DNA of 61,808 bases. Origin: Phycisphaerales bacterium (GTDB lineage Bacteria; Planctomycetota; Phycisphaerae; Tepidisphaerales; Tepidisphaeraceae). A model generated the notes under the pieces. That model was not told where the DNA came from and did no database searches. It saw only the letters and a list, made by a program, of their open reading frames with translations. The translations under genes and the position numbers were made by a program. Positions 27,116 to 37,500 of the stretch are shown here, piece after piece; within the stretch, counting starts at the first letter, position 1, and each line of letters begins with the position of its first letter. The stretch spans positions 1 through 61,808 of the forward strand of contig JAQGHM010000188.1 of the NCBI GenBank assembly GCA_028291615.1. Reading direction: 5' to 3'.

Positions 27116-28242
27116 TGTTGGAAGGCGGCTGCGGCAGCATCATGCGGGAAACGTCATCCATTCATCTGATCCGCAGACGGGCGCTGCTGGGCGAACAACC
27201 CCTGCACTCGTTCGCTGACCCTGACGGCATCGTCGCGCTCACGCCTGAGAAACGCCGCACGCAGCTTGAAAACCCCTTGAGCGCGGGCGACGACGACCTG
27301 GTGCAGATCGTGGGCGTCCGCGGCGAGCGCGTCGGCGGGCGGCTCGACGTGATCGCGGGGCGGCTCGAAGTGGATGGACAACCGGTGCCGTTCGTCTGGG
27401 CGTCAACCCTTTACGTTCCGCCGGAGTTCAGGCAGTCGCTGCTCGGCGTGACGATGGTGCTCAAGCTGCAGCAACTGCACGACCTGATCGGGGTGTGCGG
27501 CGTCTCGCAGATGGCGCTGCCGCTCTACCAGAAGCTGAAGTGGCGGGATTTCGCGATGCCGCGATACATCCTGCTGCGGCGGAGCCGCGCGATCGTGGAA
27601 CGATATGTCAAAGCACGAATGCTCGTCCCGCCATTGCGCGTGCTGGCCGACGCGGCGCTGGCCGTCCAGCGATCGCTTAGCGCGGTCGTTCGCGCGGTTC
27701 GAACCGCCGGGCTTCGTGTCGAGCCAATGAGCCGCGCGACGCCGGAATTGGACGAGGCCCTGGGGAGTGGCCAGCGCGGCATCGCGACGCATCGGTCAGC
27801 GGCATTCATCAACTGGCTCCTCGACAATTCGTTTGAGAGCGATCCGCGCAATCGCAAGGGTTTGTTCTACGTCAGGGCGCGGGACGGTCGCCTGCTCGCG
27901 TACTTCATCGCCAAATCAAGATTTTACGAGACGGCCACCCACCGTGGGTTCAAGAATCTTCAATTAGGGTCACTGCAGGACTTTCGCATTTTCGAACCGG
28001 GTATCATCTCGCCGCAGACGTTGATCCTGTTGTCGGTGCGCGAGATTTCCAATTGGAACCCCGATGCGATTGAAATCTGCCTCCCCCCGGATTGCCGCGA
28101 CGTTCCTCTTAGGCGATGGGGATTCGTGCCGGCTGGGTCGTTGCACCTGCTGGTGAAATGCGGCCGGAACGATCGGCTCGCGACTGCTCCCGAAAGCGAC
28201 TGGACGATCAGGCCCTCGGACGGCGACAATTTTTTTTCCTGA
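27115..28242 (+). CDS. GNAT-like hypothetical protein of the glycan island
   Basis: A 375-residue cytoplasmic protein. The segment VWASTLYVPPEFRQSLLGVTMVLKLQQ resembles the acetyl-CoA part of a GNAT fold, and a second half (GIATHRSAAFINWLLDNSFE, LFYVRARDGRLLAYFI) looks like a repeated GNAT-like unit. Similar proteins occur beside glycosyltransferases in planctomycete polysaccharide loci, where their role is not established. The start ATG 27115 overlaps the preceding stop as TAATG; ATG 27142 is an alternative. The gene lies between a methyltransferase and a WcaF-like acyltransferase, so a sugar N- or O-acyl transfer role is plausible but not shown. Confidence 0.6.
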   Translation: MLEGGCGSIMRETSSIHLIRRRALLGEQPLHSFADPDGIVALTPEKRRTQLENPLSAGDDDLVQIVGVRGERVGGRLDVIAGRLEVDGQPVPFVWASTLYVPPEFRQSLLGVTMVLKLQQLHDLIGVCGVSQMALPLYQKLKWRDFAMPRYILLRRSRAIVERYVKARMLVPPLRVLADAALAVQRSLSAVVRAVRTAGLRVEPMSRATPELDEALGSGQRGIATHRSAAFINWLLDNSFESDPRNRKGLFYVRARDGRLLAYFIAKSRFYETATHRGFKNLQLGSLQDFRIFEPGIISPQTLILLSVREISNWNPDAIEICLPPDCRDVPLRRWGFVPAGSLHLLVKCGRNDRLATAPESDWTIRPSDGDNFFS

Positions 28243-28263
28243 AAGGTTTCGCTGCCACGCATT

Positions 28264-28887
28264 ATGGAAGTGCCCAAGACTCCATCTTCTCCTCCCCCGT
28301 TCCAGCAGGTCGGCCGGACCGCCAAGCGGCCGTACCCGCTGTCAGTCTACATCGGCCGATTTCTCTGGGGCGCCGTCTATTGGGGATTGTTCCGCTGGAG
28401 TCCGCCGCGCGCGTTCGGTTGGAGGCGCATGCTGCTGCGATGCTTCAAGGCCAAGCTCACCCGGACGAGCGCGCTTTATCGCTCGGTGAAGGTGTACCAT
28501 CCGTGGCTGTTGGAAATCGGCGAACAGACGACCGTCGCCAAGGACGTGGATTTCTACAACCTCGGGCCGATCAGCGTTGGAAGTCACAGCGTCATCAGCC
28601 AGGGCGCCGTCCTGTGCGCGGGCACGCACGACTACACCCTGCCCAGCCTCCCGCTGCGACGCCCGCCGATCAGGATAGGCAGCGGCGTCTGGATTGCGCG
28701 GGAAGCGTTCATCGGGCCGGGCGTCACCGTGCATGACAACGCCGTGGTCGGCGCGCGAGCCGTGGTGATGCAAGACGTGCCCGCGGCCATGGTCGTCGCG
28801 GGGAATCCGGCGCGGGTGGTCAAAAAGCGCTTGATGAGAGAAGACACCGGCGACGACACTGGGCAACCGCCCGAACGCGCCGACTGA
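28264..28887 (+). CDS. WcaF-like hexapeptide-repeat acyltransferase
   Basis: A 207-residue left-handed beta-helix acyltransferase of the colanic-acid WcaF type. The N-terminal YIGRFLWGAVYWGLFRWSP and LLRCFKAKL segments are typical, followed by hexapeptide repeats (VKVYHPWLLEIG, VGSHSVISQGAVLCAGTHDY, IGSGVWIAREAFIGPGVTV) and the ending AVVGARAVVMQDVPAAMVVAGNPARVVKKR. The catalytic His is in GTHDY. These enzymes add acetyl or similar groups to polysaccharide units at the cytoplasmic face. It starts at ATG 28264, 21 bp after the GNAT-like gene, and is followed 24 bp later by a YdjC deacetylase. Confidence 0.9.
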   Translation: MEVPKTPSSPPPFQQVGRTAKRPYPLSVYIGRFLWGAVYWGLFRWSPPRAFGWRRMLLRCFKAKLTRTSALYRSVKVYHPWLLEIGEQTTVAKDVDFYNLGPISVGSHSVISQGAVLCAGTHDYTLPSLPLRRPPIRIGSGVWIAREAFIGPGVTVHDNAVVGARAVVMQDVPAAMVVAGNPARVVKKRLMREDTGDDTGQPPERAD

Positions 28888-28911
28888 CAAGCGCCGCGGG
28901 AGTGCAGCGAG

Positions 28912-29691
28912 ATGCGCATCATTACCAACGCCGACGATTTCGGAATGGACGCCGACACGGTCAAGGCGACCATCGAGTGTCTCGACGCCGGCGCGCTGAC
29001 CGGCGCGACGATCATGCCGAACATGCCGGGGACGCAGCTCGCGGTGGAGTACGCCAAGGCGCATCCGGAAAAAAGCTTCGGCGCACACCTGACGTACGTC
29101 ACCGACACGGTCGAGGCGCCACTGTGCGACCCCGCCACGCTTCCTACCCTAGCTGGTGCGGATGGAAAATTCCTCGATTCGCAGACGACCCGTTTCAAGG
29201 CCGTGCGGAATCGCCTCGTAGTCGATGAAATTGAGCGTGAAACAGCCGCGCAGCTTCAGCGGCTGGTGGACCTGGGCGTGCGGCTATCCCACGTGGATTC
29301 GCACGGGCACCTCCATAAATTTCGGCCATTCCGGCGGGCATTAAGCAACGTCCTCCCGCGGTTTGGGATCACCAAGGTGAGGAACGTGCAGAATGTCTAC
29401 CTTAAACGGCCGCTCAAGAGCCCGACCTACTGGCTCGGCCGGTGGTGGCGGGGCAGGATCATGGAGTTGTTCACGACCACCGACGACTTCTTCATGCCCG
29501 CGTCGGAGACGCTGGACACGTCCTGGGCGACGCGCTTGCTGGAGCGGCGCAGCCGCGCAGCGAGCATGGAAGTGGGCGTGCATCCGGGCTACCAGGAGCC
29601 GTGGCGCGACGCCGAGCGGCGGGCGATCGCTGCCTTCGCGCTCGCGGCGCGGGGCGCTGGACACGATCTGGTCGGATGGCGGGATCTGTAA
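28912..29691 (+). CDS. YdjC/ChbG-family carbohydrate deacetylase
   Basis: A 259-residue protein. The metal-binding motif NADDFGMD is at residues 6-13 and HVDSHGHLHKFRPF at about 126-139; the family uses Asp and two His to hold a metal and removes N-acetyl groups from sugars such as chitooligosaccharides. C-terminal motif SMEVGVHPGY supports the assignment. It lies at the end of the plus-strand part of the glycan island, 8 bp from the convergent end of a glycosyltransferase. With the WcaF-like enzyme upstream it suggests that acetyl groups on the polysaccharide are both added and removed. Confidence 0.92.
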   Translation: MRIITNADDFGMDADTVKATIECLDAGALTGATIMPNMPGTQLAVEYAKAHPEKSFGAHLTYVTDTVEAPLCDPATLPTLAGADGKFLDSQTTRFKAVRNRLVVDEIERETAAQLQRLVDLGVRLSHVDSHGHLHKFRPFRRALSNVLPRFGITKVRNVQNVYLKRPLKSPTYWLGRWWRGRIMELFTTTDDFFMPASETLDTSWATRLLERRSRAASMEVGVHPGYQEPWRDAERRAIAAFALAARGAGHDLVGWRDL

Positions 29692-29699
29692 TTCGTTCG

Positions 29700-30566
29700 C
29701 TATCGACGCGCGTCACGACCCGCTTGCCGAGCCGACCGCCGCTGCAGCTTTTCCTTGTAGAGCAGGCCGATCATGTACTCATAGCAGGCCATCAGCCGCG
29801 CCAGGTGCCACCCGGGCAGGCCGTCCATGAACCCGAAGCGGAAGAAGAACATGTACATGAAGCGCCAGAGCGGGCGGCCAGGGACGCGCGGCCAGATATT
29901 CCGCCGGATCCATTGCCGCAGCGCCAGGATGTCCTTGAAGAGGGAGGCGGGCGCGCCCATTGTGCTTTCACCCAGTCGCCACTTGACCCATTCTTCGCTT
30001 TCCAGGTCCGCGTAGCGAATGTGCTTTTCCAGGTAGCGCGACAGCGATTCGCGCCGGATGTGCAGCATCTCGGCGTGCATGTAATCGGTCGGTCCGGAGC
30101 AGGCCATGTGCTCGTGAACCGTGCGCTCCTCGTAGCGGGCGCTGCCGCGGCGGAAGAGGCGCAGGTTCCAGGAGGGGTAGAGCCCGCCGTGGCGGATCGT
30201 CTTGCCCATGAAGATGACGACGCGGTTGATGTAGTAGCCGGCAATGCCGCGATTGCGCTCGGCCTTGATGCGGATTTCCTGGCGCAGCGCAGGGGTGAGG
30301 CGTTCGTCGGCGTCGAGGATGAAGATCCAGTCGCCGCCGAACGGCAGGTTGTCCAGGCCCCAGTTTTTCTGGTCGGCGTAATTGGTGAACGCGCGCTCGA
30401 CGACGGTTGCGCCAGCGTCGCGCGCCAGTTGCTGCGTGCCGTCGGTGCTAAACGAATCCAGCACGTACACCGGCCCCAGCTCGCGCGCGTTGGCGACCGT
30501 TTCGGCGATGTGATCCGCCTCGTTCAGCGTCGGGATCATGACGTCGATGCGCGCCGGGGAACTCAT
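29700..30566 (-). CDS. Family 2 glycosyltransferase
   Basis: A 288-residue GT-A enzyme. It starts with DVMIPTLNEADHIAETVANA, then VYVLDSFSTDGTQQLA, the DxD-type site ILDADERLTPA, and a C-terminal segment rich in aromatic residues (WRFMYMFFFRFGFMDGLPGWHLARLMACYEYM) of the kind linked to membrane association. The subgroup resembles LPS/capsule core transferases that act on short sugar chains. ATG 30566 (MSSPARIDVM) is the start; it overlaps the stop of the next gene upstream as ATGA. The open frame extends far upstream into the neighbouring gene and is not coding there. Confidence 0.9.
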   Translation of the reverse strand: MSSPARIDVMIPTLNEADHIAETVANARELGPVYVLDSFSTDGTQQLARDAGATVVERAFTNYADQKNWGLDNLPFGGDWIFILDADERLTPALRQEIRIKAERNRGIAGYYINRVVIFMGKTIRHGGLYPSWNLRLFRRGSARYEERTVHEHMACSGPTDYMHAEMLHIRRESLSRYLEKHIRYADLESEEWVKWRLGESTMGAPASLFKDILALRQWIRRNIWPRVPGRPLWRFMYMFFFRFGFMDGLPGWHLARLMACYEYMIGLLYKEKLQRRSARQAGRDARR

Positions 30567-31468
30567 GTCGCCGGCTCCGCGAGCAGCCGGGTGGTGGTTC
30601 GGTTCGTCGCCGCCTGCCAGTTCGATTCTAACTCCGACATCTTCAGCTCGATCCAATACTCGTACATCGCGATCATCATGCAGTAATGAAACCCCGCCGC
30701 GCCGTCGAGAAAGCCGAGCTTGACGACGTAAAGGTGGACGAAACGAAAAAATCCGCGGCCAATCAGGAAGTAGCTCCAGTTTTTCATCGCCCGCCGGCGC
30801 ACCATCGGATCGCGGTTCCAGAACGACCGGAGCGACGGGCGCCGCTTCTGGCGGATGCGCACCCCCTCCATTGCCTCGCGCGTGCTGTAGTAGTTGTGCT
30901 TCGTAAACCACCTGGCCAGGCCGGCGTTGAAGCTGTAGTGCACGAAATGTGATTTCAGCTCGCCGACCGCCCCCTCCACGATCGGATGAACGTTGGTCTC
31001 GCGCACCTCGTACGTCACCCGCCGCGGCCGGACCAGGCGGATGATCCAAACGGGATAGCTGGACGCGTGCTTGATCCAGCGGCCAAGGTACATGTTCTTG
31101 TAGCGCAGGCGATACGCCGCGGTGTCGGCGGGGGCGGTGCGGATCGTCTCGATCAGCTCGCGCGCCAAGTCGGTGGGAACGCGCTCGTCAGCGTCGCAGA
31201 TGTAGACCCAGTCATGCTTGTATTCGACCCCGTGAAGCGCGAAGTTCCGCTGCTTGTATTCCGTGTCGAACTCGCGCTGATAGACGCGCACGTTTGGGAA
31301 TGACGTCGCGATTTCCAAGGTGCGGTCCGTCGAAAAGGAATCCACGACGACAACGTCATCGCTGAATGAAAGCTCGCGCAGGCACTCCGCGATGTTGTGC
31401 TCCTCGTTGCGCGTCAGGATGACGACGCTGTGAGATGCGGCCTGCAGTGCGTTGGGAACATCATTCAT
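30563..31468 (-). CDS. Family 2 glycosyltransferase, paralog of its neighbour
   Basis: A 301-residue GT-A enzyme very similar in plan to the gene downstream: VVILTRNEEHNIAECLREL, VVVVDSFSTDRTLEIA, ICDADERVPTDL, then RFVHLYVVKLGFLDGAAGFHYCMMIAMYEYW. The shared DSFSTD-T and the C-terminal GFLDG/GFMDG motif show the two are paralogs. Start at ATG 31468 (MNDVPNALQ); no clear Shine-Dalgarno site, and the open frame runs 49 codons further into the upstream terminator region. Likely adds one sugar each in series with its paralog. Confidence 0.9.
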   Translation of the reverse strand: MNDVPNALQAASHSVVILTRNEEHNIAECLRELSFSDDVVVVDSFSTDRTLEIATSFPNVRVYQREFDTEYKQRNFALHGVEYKHDWVYICDADERVPTDLARELIETIRTAPADTAAYRLRYKNMYLGRWIKHASSYPVWIIRLVRPRRVTYEVRETNVHPIVEGAVGELKSHFVHYSFNAGLARWFTKHNYYSTREAMEGVRIRQKRRPSLRSFWNRDPMVRRRAMKNWSYFLIGRGFFRFVHLYVVKLGFLDGAAGFHYCMMIAMYEYWIELKMSELESNWQAATNRTTTRLLAEPAT

Positions 31469-31521
31469 GAAACGGACCGGTGTAATCGCTCGGCGTGAGA
31501 TTAGCGGTATCGCCTCGGGAT

Positions 31522-31547
31522 AAAAAGAGCCGCGCATTGTGCGCGGC
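31522..31547 (-). terminator. Rho-independent terminator between glycosyltransferase genes
   Basis: Perfect 8-bp stem GCCGCGCA/TGCGCGGC (31529-31536, 31540-31547) with a 3-nt loop, followed on the minus strand by CTCTTTTTA. It ends the transcript of the GT4 genes upstream; the two GT2 genes then need their own promoter in the ~50 bp that follow. Confidence 0.85.
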
Positions 31548-31556
31548 CGGTTCAGG

Positions 31557-32735
31557 TCATTCTGATGACTTTTCGGATGCTCCCGAGACTGACACGCTCC
31601 GATAAAGCGCTTCATACTCCCCCGCCAGTCGCCGCGGCTCGTATCGCTCGAACACCCATCGCCGGCCCGCGTCTCCGCGCGACTTTAAGCCCGTGCGATC
31701 GCTCAACAACTCGCCGATCGCAGTCGCCAGCGCCTCGGGGGCGGCATCGGCGATCCGCGCGCCGGCGGCCTGTAATTCCTGCCAGATGTCCACGCCGCTC
31801 GTCGTCAGCACCGGCGTGCCGCACGCGAGCGATTCCAGGAGGACCAGTCCGAAATTCTCCTGGCTCGTTGGCAATACGAACAGGTCGGTCGCCTGATAAA
31901 GCGACAGCTTTTCCTCCCCGCGCACCATTCCCATGAAATGCACGATGTCGCGAACGCCCAAACTCGTCGCCAGCGCCTGCAGGCGCGCCGCATATTCCTC
32001 GTTGCCCGGCCCGGCGATCAGGATCTCGCACTCGGTCCCACGCCGCCGTAATTCGCCAGCCGCCCCGATCAGTTGCTCCAATCCCTTCTTCGGATGCACC
32101 CGGCTGAGGAACAGCAGCGCCGGGCGGTCGCCGTTCAGTTGAGGGAAGCGTGCCCGCGCCAACGCCGGCCCGGGCAGCCGCCTGAACGCCTCCAGATCGA
32201 ACAGCAACGGCAGCACTACGCCCCGCTCGCGCGAAAACCAGTGCGACGCCTGCTCCAATTCCGCCTGCGCCGTGCAATGAATCGCCGCCGCCCCCCGCAA
32301 CAAGCGGTTACCCGCGATGGCCAGATAAATCCGCTTTTTCAGCCGCTTCTGCGCCATCGACCAATCGTCGAGCATGCCGTGAAGCGTCAGGACGTAAGGC
32401 ACGCCAAGATGCCGCGCGGCCGCGGCAAATTGCGTATTGCTCGCAGTCCAAGGCGCGTGCAGATGGAGCACGTCCGTCTCGCGGAGCAAATCGTCCAGCC
32501 TCGCAACGGCCGCGCGCGGGAGCAATTCCAAGCGGCCGCGAGGCGGATCGATCACCACGACCTTCGGAGTTCCAGCCGCACCGCCAAGCCATTCCGTGGG
32601 CACGTCGGTCGCGTCTGAAGTAACCAGCGTGGTTGTGTGACCAAGCGAAGCGAAGATCGCGCAGAAGTCGAGGACGGCCCGCGTCACGCCGCCCTGTTCC
32701 AGTCTCACGGACGGCAGATAATGTACGCAGCGCAA
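31557..32735 (-). CDS. Family 4 glycosyltransferase
   Basis: A 392-residue GT-B enzyme. The N-terminus RCVHYLPSVRLEQGGVTRAVLDF holds the GG loop; mid-protein ALLFLSRVHPKKGLEQLI and the E-x7-E motif ENFGLVLLESLACGTPVL mark family GT4. Such enzymes add hexoses or similar sugars from nucleotide sugars in cytoplasmic glycan assembly. The most likely start is TTG 32735; an in-frame CTG two codons upstream lies 7 nt after GAGAGG, so an unusual CTG start cannot be excluded. No ATG exists near the conserved N-terminus. The terminator at 31522-31547 follows it. Confidence 0.88.
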   Translation of the reverse strand: MRCVHYLPSVRLEQGGVTRAVLDFCAIFASLGHTTTLVTSDATDVPTEWLGGAAGTPKVVVIDPPRGRLELLPRAAVARLDDLLRETDVLHLHAPWTASNTQFAAAARHLGVPYVLTLHGMLDDWSMAQKRLKKRIYLAIAGNRLLRGAAAIHCTAQAELEQASHWFSRERGVVLPLLFDLEAFRRLPGPALARARFPQLNGDRPALLFLSRVHPKKGLEQLIGAAGELRRRGTECEILIAGPGNEEYAARLQALATSLGVRDIVHFMGMVRGEEKLSLYQATDLFVLPTSQENFGLVLLESLACGTPVLTTSGVDIWQELQAAGARIADAAPEALATAIGELLSDRTGLKSRGDAGRRWVFERYEPRRLAGEYEALYRSVSVSGASEKSSE

Positions 32736-32812
32736 CGCCAGGTGAATGCCTCTCGAGTGAACCAGGTCCGCAATGTGCCGCCCATCCTACCCACGACACA
32801 TATGAAATCATC

Positions 32813-33970
32813 TCACGCCTTCGACGCGACGATTCGCTGGTAATGGCCAATCCAATGTTGGCCGATCGCGTCCCAGTCGAACGCCTCGAGCGCAGCCGTC
32901 CGCGCGCGCTTCGCGGCATCGTCGCGCGGACCACGGTCTACCAGCCATCGCGTCAGTTCCTCCGCCACCGAGTCCACCGTGCACCGCGCCACCCCGCCCG
33001 CGCCCGCCTGACTAATCCACGGGTGCAGGTAAACCTGATCCGACACCAGCACCGGACAGCCGCACGCCAACGCTTCGATCACCGCCAAGCCGAAATTCTC
33101 GTGGAAACTCGGCTGGGCGAGCAGGCTGGCGTCAACCAGCGCCGCGAGTTTCTCCTCGCCGCCCAACATGCCCGTCAGGAGCGTGCGCTCGCGCACGCCA
33201 TGCTGATCGATCATTGCTTCCACGGTCTTTCGATATCCCGAGTGCGAATCCGGACCGATGATCACCAGCGATGCGTCCGCAGGCGCGGCGCGCGCGAACG
33301 CCGGGATCAGCAACTCCAAACCTTTGCCATAATCCAGCCGCCCGAGGAACGCGACCAGCCGCCGATCGCCAAGCTGCGGGTGCCGCGCGCGAAACGTCCC
33401 CCGCTCGGGCAGCACCGCGAATTCCGCCGCGTCCAATCCAAATGGCTCGACAATCGCCGGCGGCTCAAGCTTCAATCGCGCGACCGCATCGCGCTCGGTG
33501 GTCGTCGCGAAATGCAGCGCAGCCGCGCGGTGCAGGTTCCGCCGCATCCGCCACAAAAGGTAAAGCCGCTTCCGCCACCGCCCGTTCGACATGTTCCACG
33601 GGTCGAGCATGCCGTGCGGCGTAATCACGTACGGTACGCCCCGCCGCCCCGCCGCCCGGCAGGCGAGGTGCTGAATCTCCTCCCACATCGCATGGACGTG
33701 CACGACGTCCGCCGCCGCGACCAGTTCATCCAGCCGCCGCGCGGTCTCCGGATGCCGCGACATCGGGTTCTTCGCCGGGCCGATGTGCGTGACGCGGATG
33801 CCGCGCGATTCCAGGTCCGCCACGACGTCGGGGCATGGATTGGTCGTCCAGGTCGCGACGATGGAAACATCAAGGCCCGCTCGGACCTGCGCCGCCGCCA
33901 GGCCGGCCAAGACGATCGGCGGCCCCCCGTTTTCGCGATTGATCCCGGAGATGGCGTGAAGGATGCGCAT
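32813..33970 (-). CDS. Family 4 glycosyltransferase
   Basis: A 385-residue GT-B enzyme starting MRILHAISGINRENGGPP. Motifs include HVHAMWEEIQHLACRAA, ITPHGMLDPWNM, LVAFLGRLDYGKGLELLI and the E-x7-E motif ENFGLAVIEALACGCPVL. The GMLDPWNMS segment resembles capsule and O-antigen GT4 enzymes. ATG 33970 is chosen for the family N-terminus; ATG 33988, six codons upstream, has a better GGGGTG spacing. It is the first minus-strand gene of the glycan island on this side and is paralogous to the next GT4. A 77-bp gap separates them, so both may be on one transcript. Confidence 0.88.
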   Translation of the reverse strand: MRILHAISGINRENGGPPIVLAGLAAAQVRAGLDVSIVATWTTNPCPDVVADLESRGIRVTHIGPAKNPMSRHPETARRLDELVAAADVVHVHAMWEEIQHLACRAAGRRGVPYVITPHGMLDPWNMSNGRWRKRLYLLWRMRRNLHRAAALHFATTTERDAVARLKLEPPAIVEPFGLDAAEFAVLPERGTFRARHPQLGDRRLVAFLGRLDYGKGLELLIPAFARAAPADASLVIIGPDSHSGYRKTVEAMIDQHGVRERTLLTGMLGGEEKLAALVDASLLAQPSFHENFGLAVIEALACGCPVLVSDQVYLHPWISQAGAGGVARCTVDSVAEELTRWLVDRGPRDDAAKRARTAALEAFDWDAIGQHWIGHYQRIVASKA

Positions 33971-34161
33971 CGGTCGAAGTCGCGGCATGTTAGCACCCCG
34001 CCCCCGCGCCGCACACTCCACAGCCCAGCCCGCTCACCTGCCGCCGCCTGCCGGTTGAAAATTCCCCCGCCTTCGGCAATACTGATAGGTCTCGACCGAC
34101 GGCGCGGAGACACACTCTCTTTGCCTAAAGTTGAGAAGCGACAACCAGAGCGTTCACAGTC

Positions 34162-34244
34162 GGGCGTGTACCCAAGTGGCCAACGGGGTCAGACTGTAAA
34201 TCTGATGGCTTATGCCTTCGAAGGTTCGAATCCTTCCACGCCCA
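34162..34244 (+). tRNA. tRNA-Tyr (anticodon GTA)
   Basis: An 83-nt class II tRNA. Acceptor arms GGGCGTG (34162-34168) and CACGCCC (34237-34243) pair fully, discriminator base A. Anticodon arm TCAGA-CTGTAAA-TCTGA gives GTA, read as Tyr. A long variable arm follows (TGGCTTATGCC), and the T arm is GAAGG-TTCGAAT-CCTTC. CCA is not encoded. A strong terminator follows directly. Confidence 0.96.
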
Positions 34245-34251
34245 TCCAACG

Positions 34252-34285
34252 GCAGCCGCACGACTACGTGCGGCTGCTTTGTTTT
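34252..34285 (+). terminator. Terminator after tRNA-Tyr
   Basis: An 11-bp perfect stem GCAGCCGCACG/CGTGCGGCTGC (34252-34262, 34267-34277) with loop ACTA, followed by TTTGTTTTC. Confidence 0.9.
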
Positions 34286-34436
34286 CTGAGCCTAAGTACC
34301 TTGCCGGTAGCGTCCCGGCGATGACGGCCAACCCGACCAAAGTCCCTACGGGAACGATCACCCGCAGCCGGCGCTGGATGTCGAGGCGTGCGGGGTGCAT
34401 TGGCGCGATCTCCTTGCCGCCATTCAACAAGGGCCT

Positions 34437-35540
<1,104 letters not shown>

Positions 35541-35574
35541 CGCAAGTCGCGCCGGTGGGCAAGTGGGGCGATGA

Positions 35575-37272
35575 TCACCGAATCGGGCGCCCTTGGCCGT
35601 CTACCTCGACCAGGTCGGCGAGATCGACCTCGACGTCGTCGAGGTGCGTGTGGATGCCGAGCGTGTCGGTTCTCGTGAGGTTCAGGACCGCATCCAATTT
35701 CATGTCGGCGTAGTTCGTCTTCCAGCTTCCGAGTTGGCGGCCGTCCAGGTAGGCTTCGACGCGGTTCTTGCGGACCTTGACGATCGACACGTACCGCTGA
35801 CCGTTCGTTAGCCAACCGGCGGATCGGTTTGTCGTGGCGTTGGCGTCGCCTAACTTGCCGTCGATGAGGCCGAATGCCATCACGGTGTTGCCCCACCCTC
35901 CATTCCACCACGTGAACTGCGTCCCCGCGGCGGCACAGATCTGGGCGACCGTGTCGTCGCCGCCGGTTCTTGTGAAGACGATGCGGAAATCGTATTCCGC
36001 CGGCGGGACATAAGGGAGTTGCAACCGGGCATTCGGCGTTTTCAGATTCTTTGCGACGATGCGGCCGCCGTCGCGCATTTCCCAGTTTCCCGCGACCGTG
36101 TCGTTCGCGACTTCAACGAGCGCGATGAGATTGACGTAACCACCGGCTTCGCCTGAGAACGACGCGAGCGAAGCAAGGCGCCGTTCAACCCTGACCTTGT
36201 TCAGGCCGGTGATGCCCGCCGGGGCGACGCGGCGGTAGAGGTCGGCGGCGTGTCGGGCGGCGGGAGCACGGTTGGGGGGTTGTTGTTTCTCGGCGTAGGT
36301 CCACCAGTCATCGGCGACTCGAAGGATCGCCGCGTCGTCGGCGACTTTGGGGAGGGCGAGTTCGGCGGAGGCGAGGCTTTTGAGTGCGGCGTCATTCCCC
36401 TTGACGAGCAGGGGCAGGCCTTGGCTCCAGTCTCCCGCGAAAAAGCAGAAGTAACTGCCGGCGGCGAGGTTGGCGGCCGGGTCCTGGGGATTCCTGGGCA
36501 GACCACCGGCGCTGCGAAGCAGGCGCTCGCGCGTGCCTTTGATCAAGGTGAGTTCCTTGACACGGGCGGCGAGGAGGGGGCGGAGCATATCGCCCGAGGC
36601 GACGGCGACAACCGCGAGCGCATTGGCGAGCTTGATCGCGCCGTCGAGGTCGCCGTCGGCGACCAACGCGTCAATGAGTGGCAGGGCGGCACTGATGTTG
36701 ACGGCGGCGGCGGCAGCGGCGATGGGGCCCTTCGACGTGATGTTATTCGCGGCGTCGATCTTGAGGCCGAGCGGGTCGACCTCAAAGGAATTTGCCATGC
36801 GGTCGGCGGCGCGGAAGCAGAGCGGGAGATCGGCCGCGTCCTTGGCGGCCGCGTGGGCGCCGGCGAGCAGCACGTATTGGTCGGAGCGGTTGTCGGCCAG
36901 ACGATCAGCCTCGGAGAGTAATTTCTCGGCGAGCGCGCGACGCGCGGGCGCAGAGCGGTCGTTGAGCTCACTCTTGAAGACTTCGCGGAAGAGGGTGCGC
37001 GAGTGGGATTGGTCGGCCTGGGATGGGATCGGGTTGCGCGCGGGCTTTTCGGGAATGGGGGTCGGTGTGACGATTGGTGGCTTGGTTTTCGGGACGCTTG
37101 GAGGCTCGGTCGTGCCAGTTGGTGTGGGGTCCGGTGGTTTGGGCGTGGGCGTGGTGGGCGTCGTCCGTCGGGCTGGAGGTTTCCAACCATCGTCGAAGAT
37201 GTTCGGGGCTGCGATGGCCGTGAGGGTGGTGAGTGCCGCAACCAAAAGGATGAGAACGCGGACGACGCGCAT
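35575..37272 (-). CDS. Secreted protein with helical repeats and LamG-like C-terminus
   Basis: A 565-residue exported protein. A signal peptide ([18 protein letters not shown]) is followed by a Pro/Thr-rich linker (residues ~28-85), an Ala-rich helical region of TPR type (~90-360), and a C-terminal region like the planctomycete DUF1080/LamG beta-sandwich ([44 protein letters not shown]). Such domains often bind carbohydrate. Start ATG 37272 is preceded by AAAGAGG; an in-frame GTG three codons upstream is less likely. It may form a pair with the downstream TIM-barrel gene in handling extracellular sugars, but this is inference. Confidence 0.75.
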   Translation of the reverse strand: MRVVRVLILLVAALTTLTAIAAPNIFDDGWKPPARRTTPTTPTPKPPDPTPTGTTEPPSVPKTKPPIVTPTPIPEKPARNPIPSQADQSHSRTLFREVFKSELNDRSAPARRALAEKLLSEADRLADNRSDQYVLLAGAHAAAKDAADLPLCFRAADRMANSFEVDPLGLKIDAANNITSKGPIAAAAAAVNISAALPLIDALVADGDLDGAIKLANALAVVAVASGDMLRPLLAARVKELTLIKGTRERLLRSAGGLPRNPQDPAANLAAGSYFCFFAGDWSQGLPLLVKGNDAALKSLASAELALPKVADDAAILRVADDWWTYAEKQQPPNRAPAARHAADLYRRVAPAGITGLNKVRVERRLASLASFSGEAGGYVNLIALVEVANDTVAGNWEMRDGGRIVAKNLKTPNARLQLPYVPPAEYDFRIVFTRTGGDDTVAQICAAAGTQFTWWNGGWGNTVMAFGLIDGKLGDANATTNRSAGWLTNGQRYVSIVKVRKNRVEAYLDGRQLGSWKTNYADMKLDAVLNLTRTDTLGIHTHLDDVEVDLADLVEVDGQGRPIR

Positions 37273-37500
37273 AGCCGACACCTCTTTTTGCGGACAGTTT
37301 CGCCAGCCGTTGTGACCTGTGCCCCCACCTTATGCACGAATTCTAGATCGTGGGCTCGCGAGGCGTCAAGAATCGGCGTTCCTTGGGGGGCGAGGAGGGT
37401 TTGCGTGCCACGGAAAAACGTTGTATTTCACACATCGCGGTGTTACAAATTTGCCGCAGCATTTCTACAAAGATTTTGGGCATAAGGAAGGGAAGTGGGG
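37273..37500. other. AT-richer divergent promoter region
   Basis: 228 bp between two divergent genes. It is less GC-rich than its surroundings, with TTGTATTTCACAC and ACAAATTTG stretches near 37420-37455 that could hold the promoter of the RTX-like gene. No coding frame or defined operator was recognised. Confidence 0.45.

Noticed and set aside
32633..34324. 563-residue plus-strand frame over a GT4 gene and the tRNA-Tyr
   Set aside because: Arg/Pro-rich antisense frame that runs through the tRNA; the minus strand encodes a clear glycosyltransferase.
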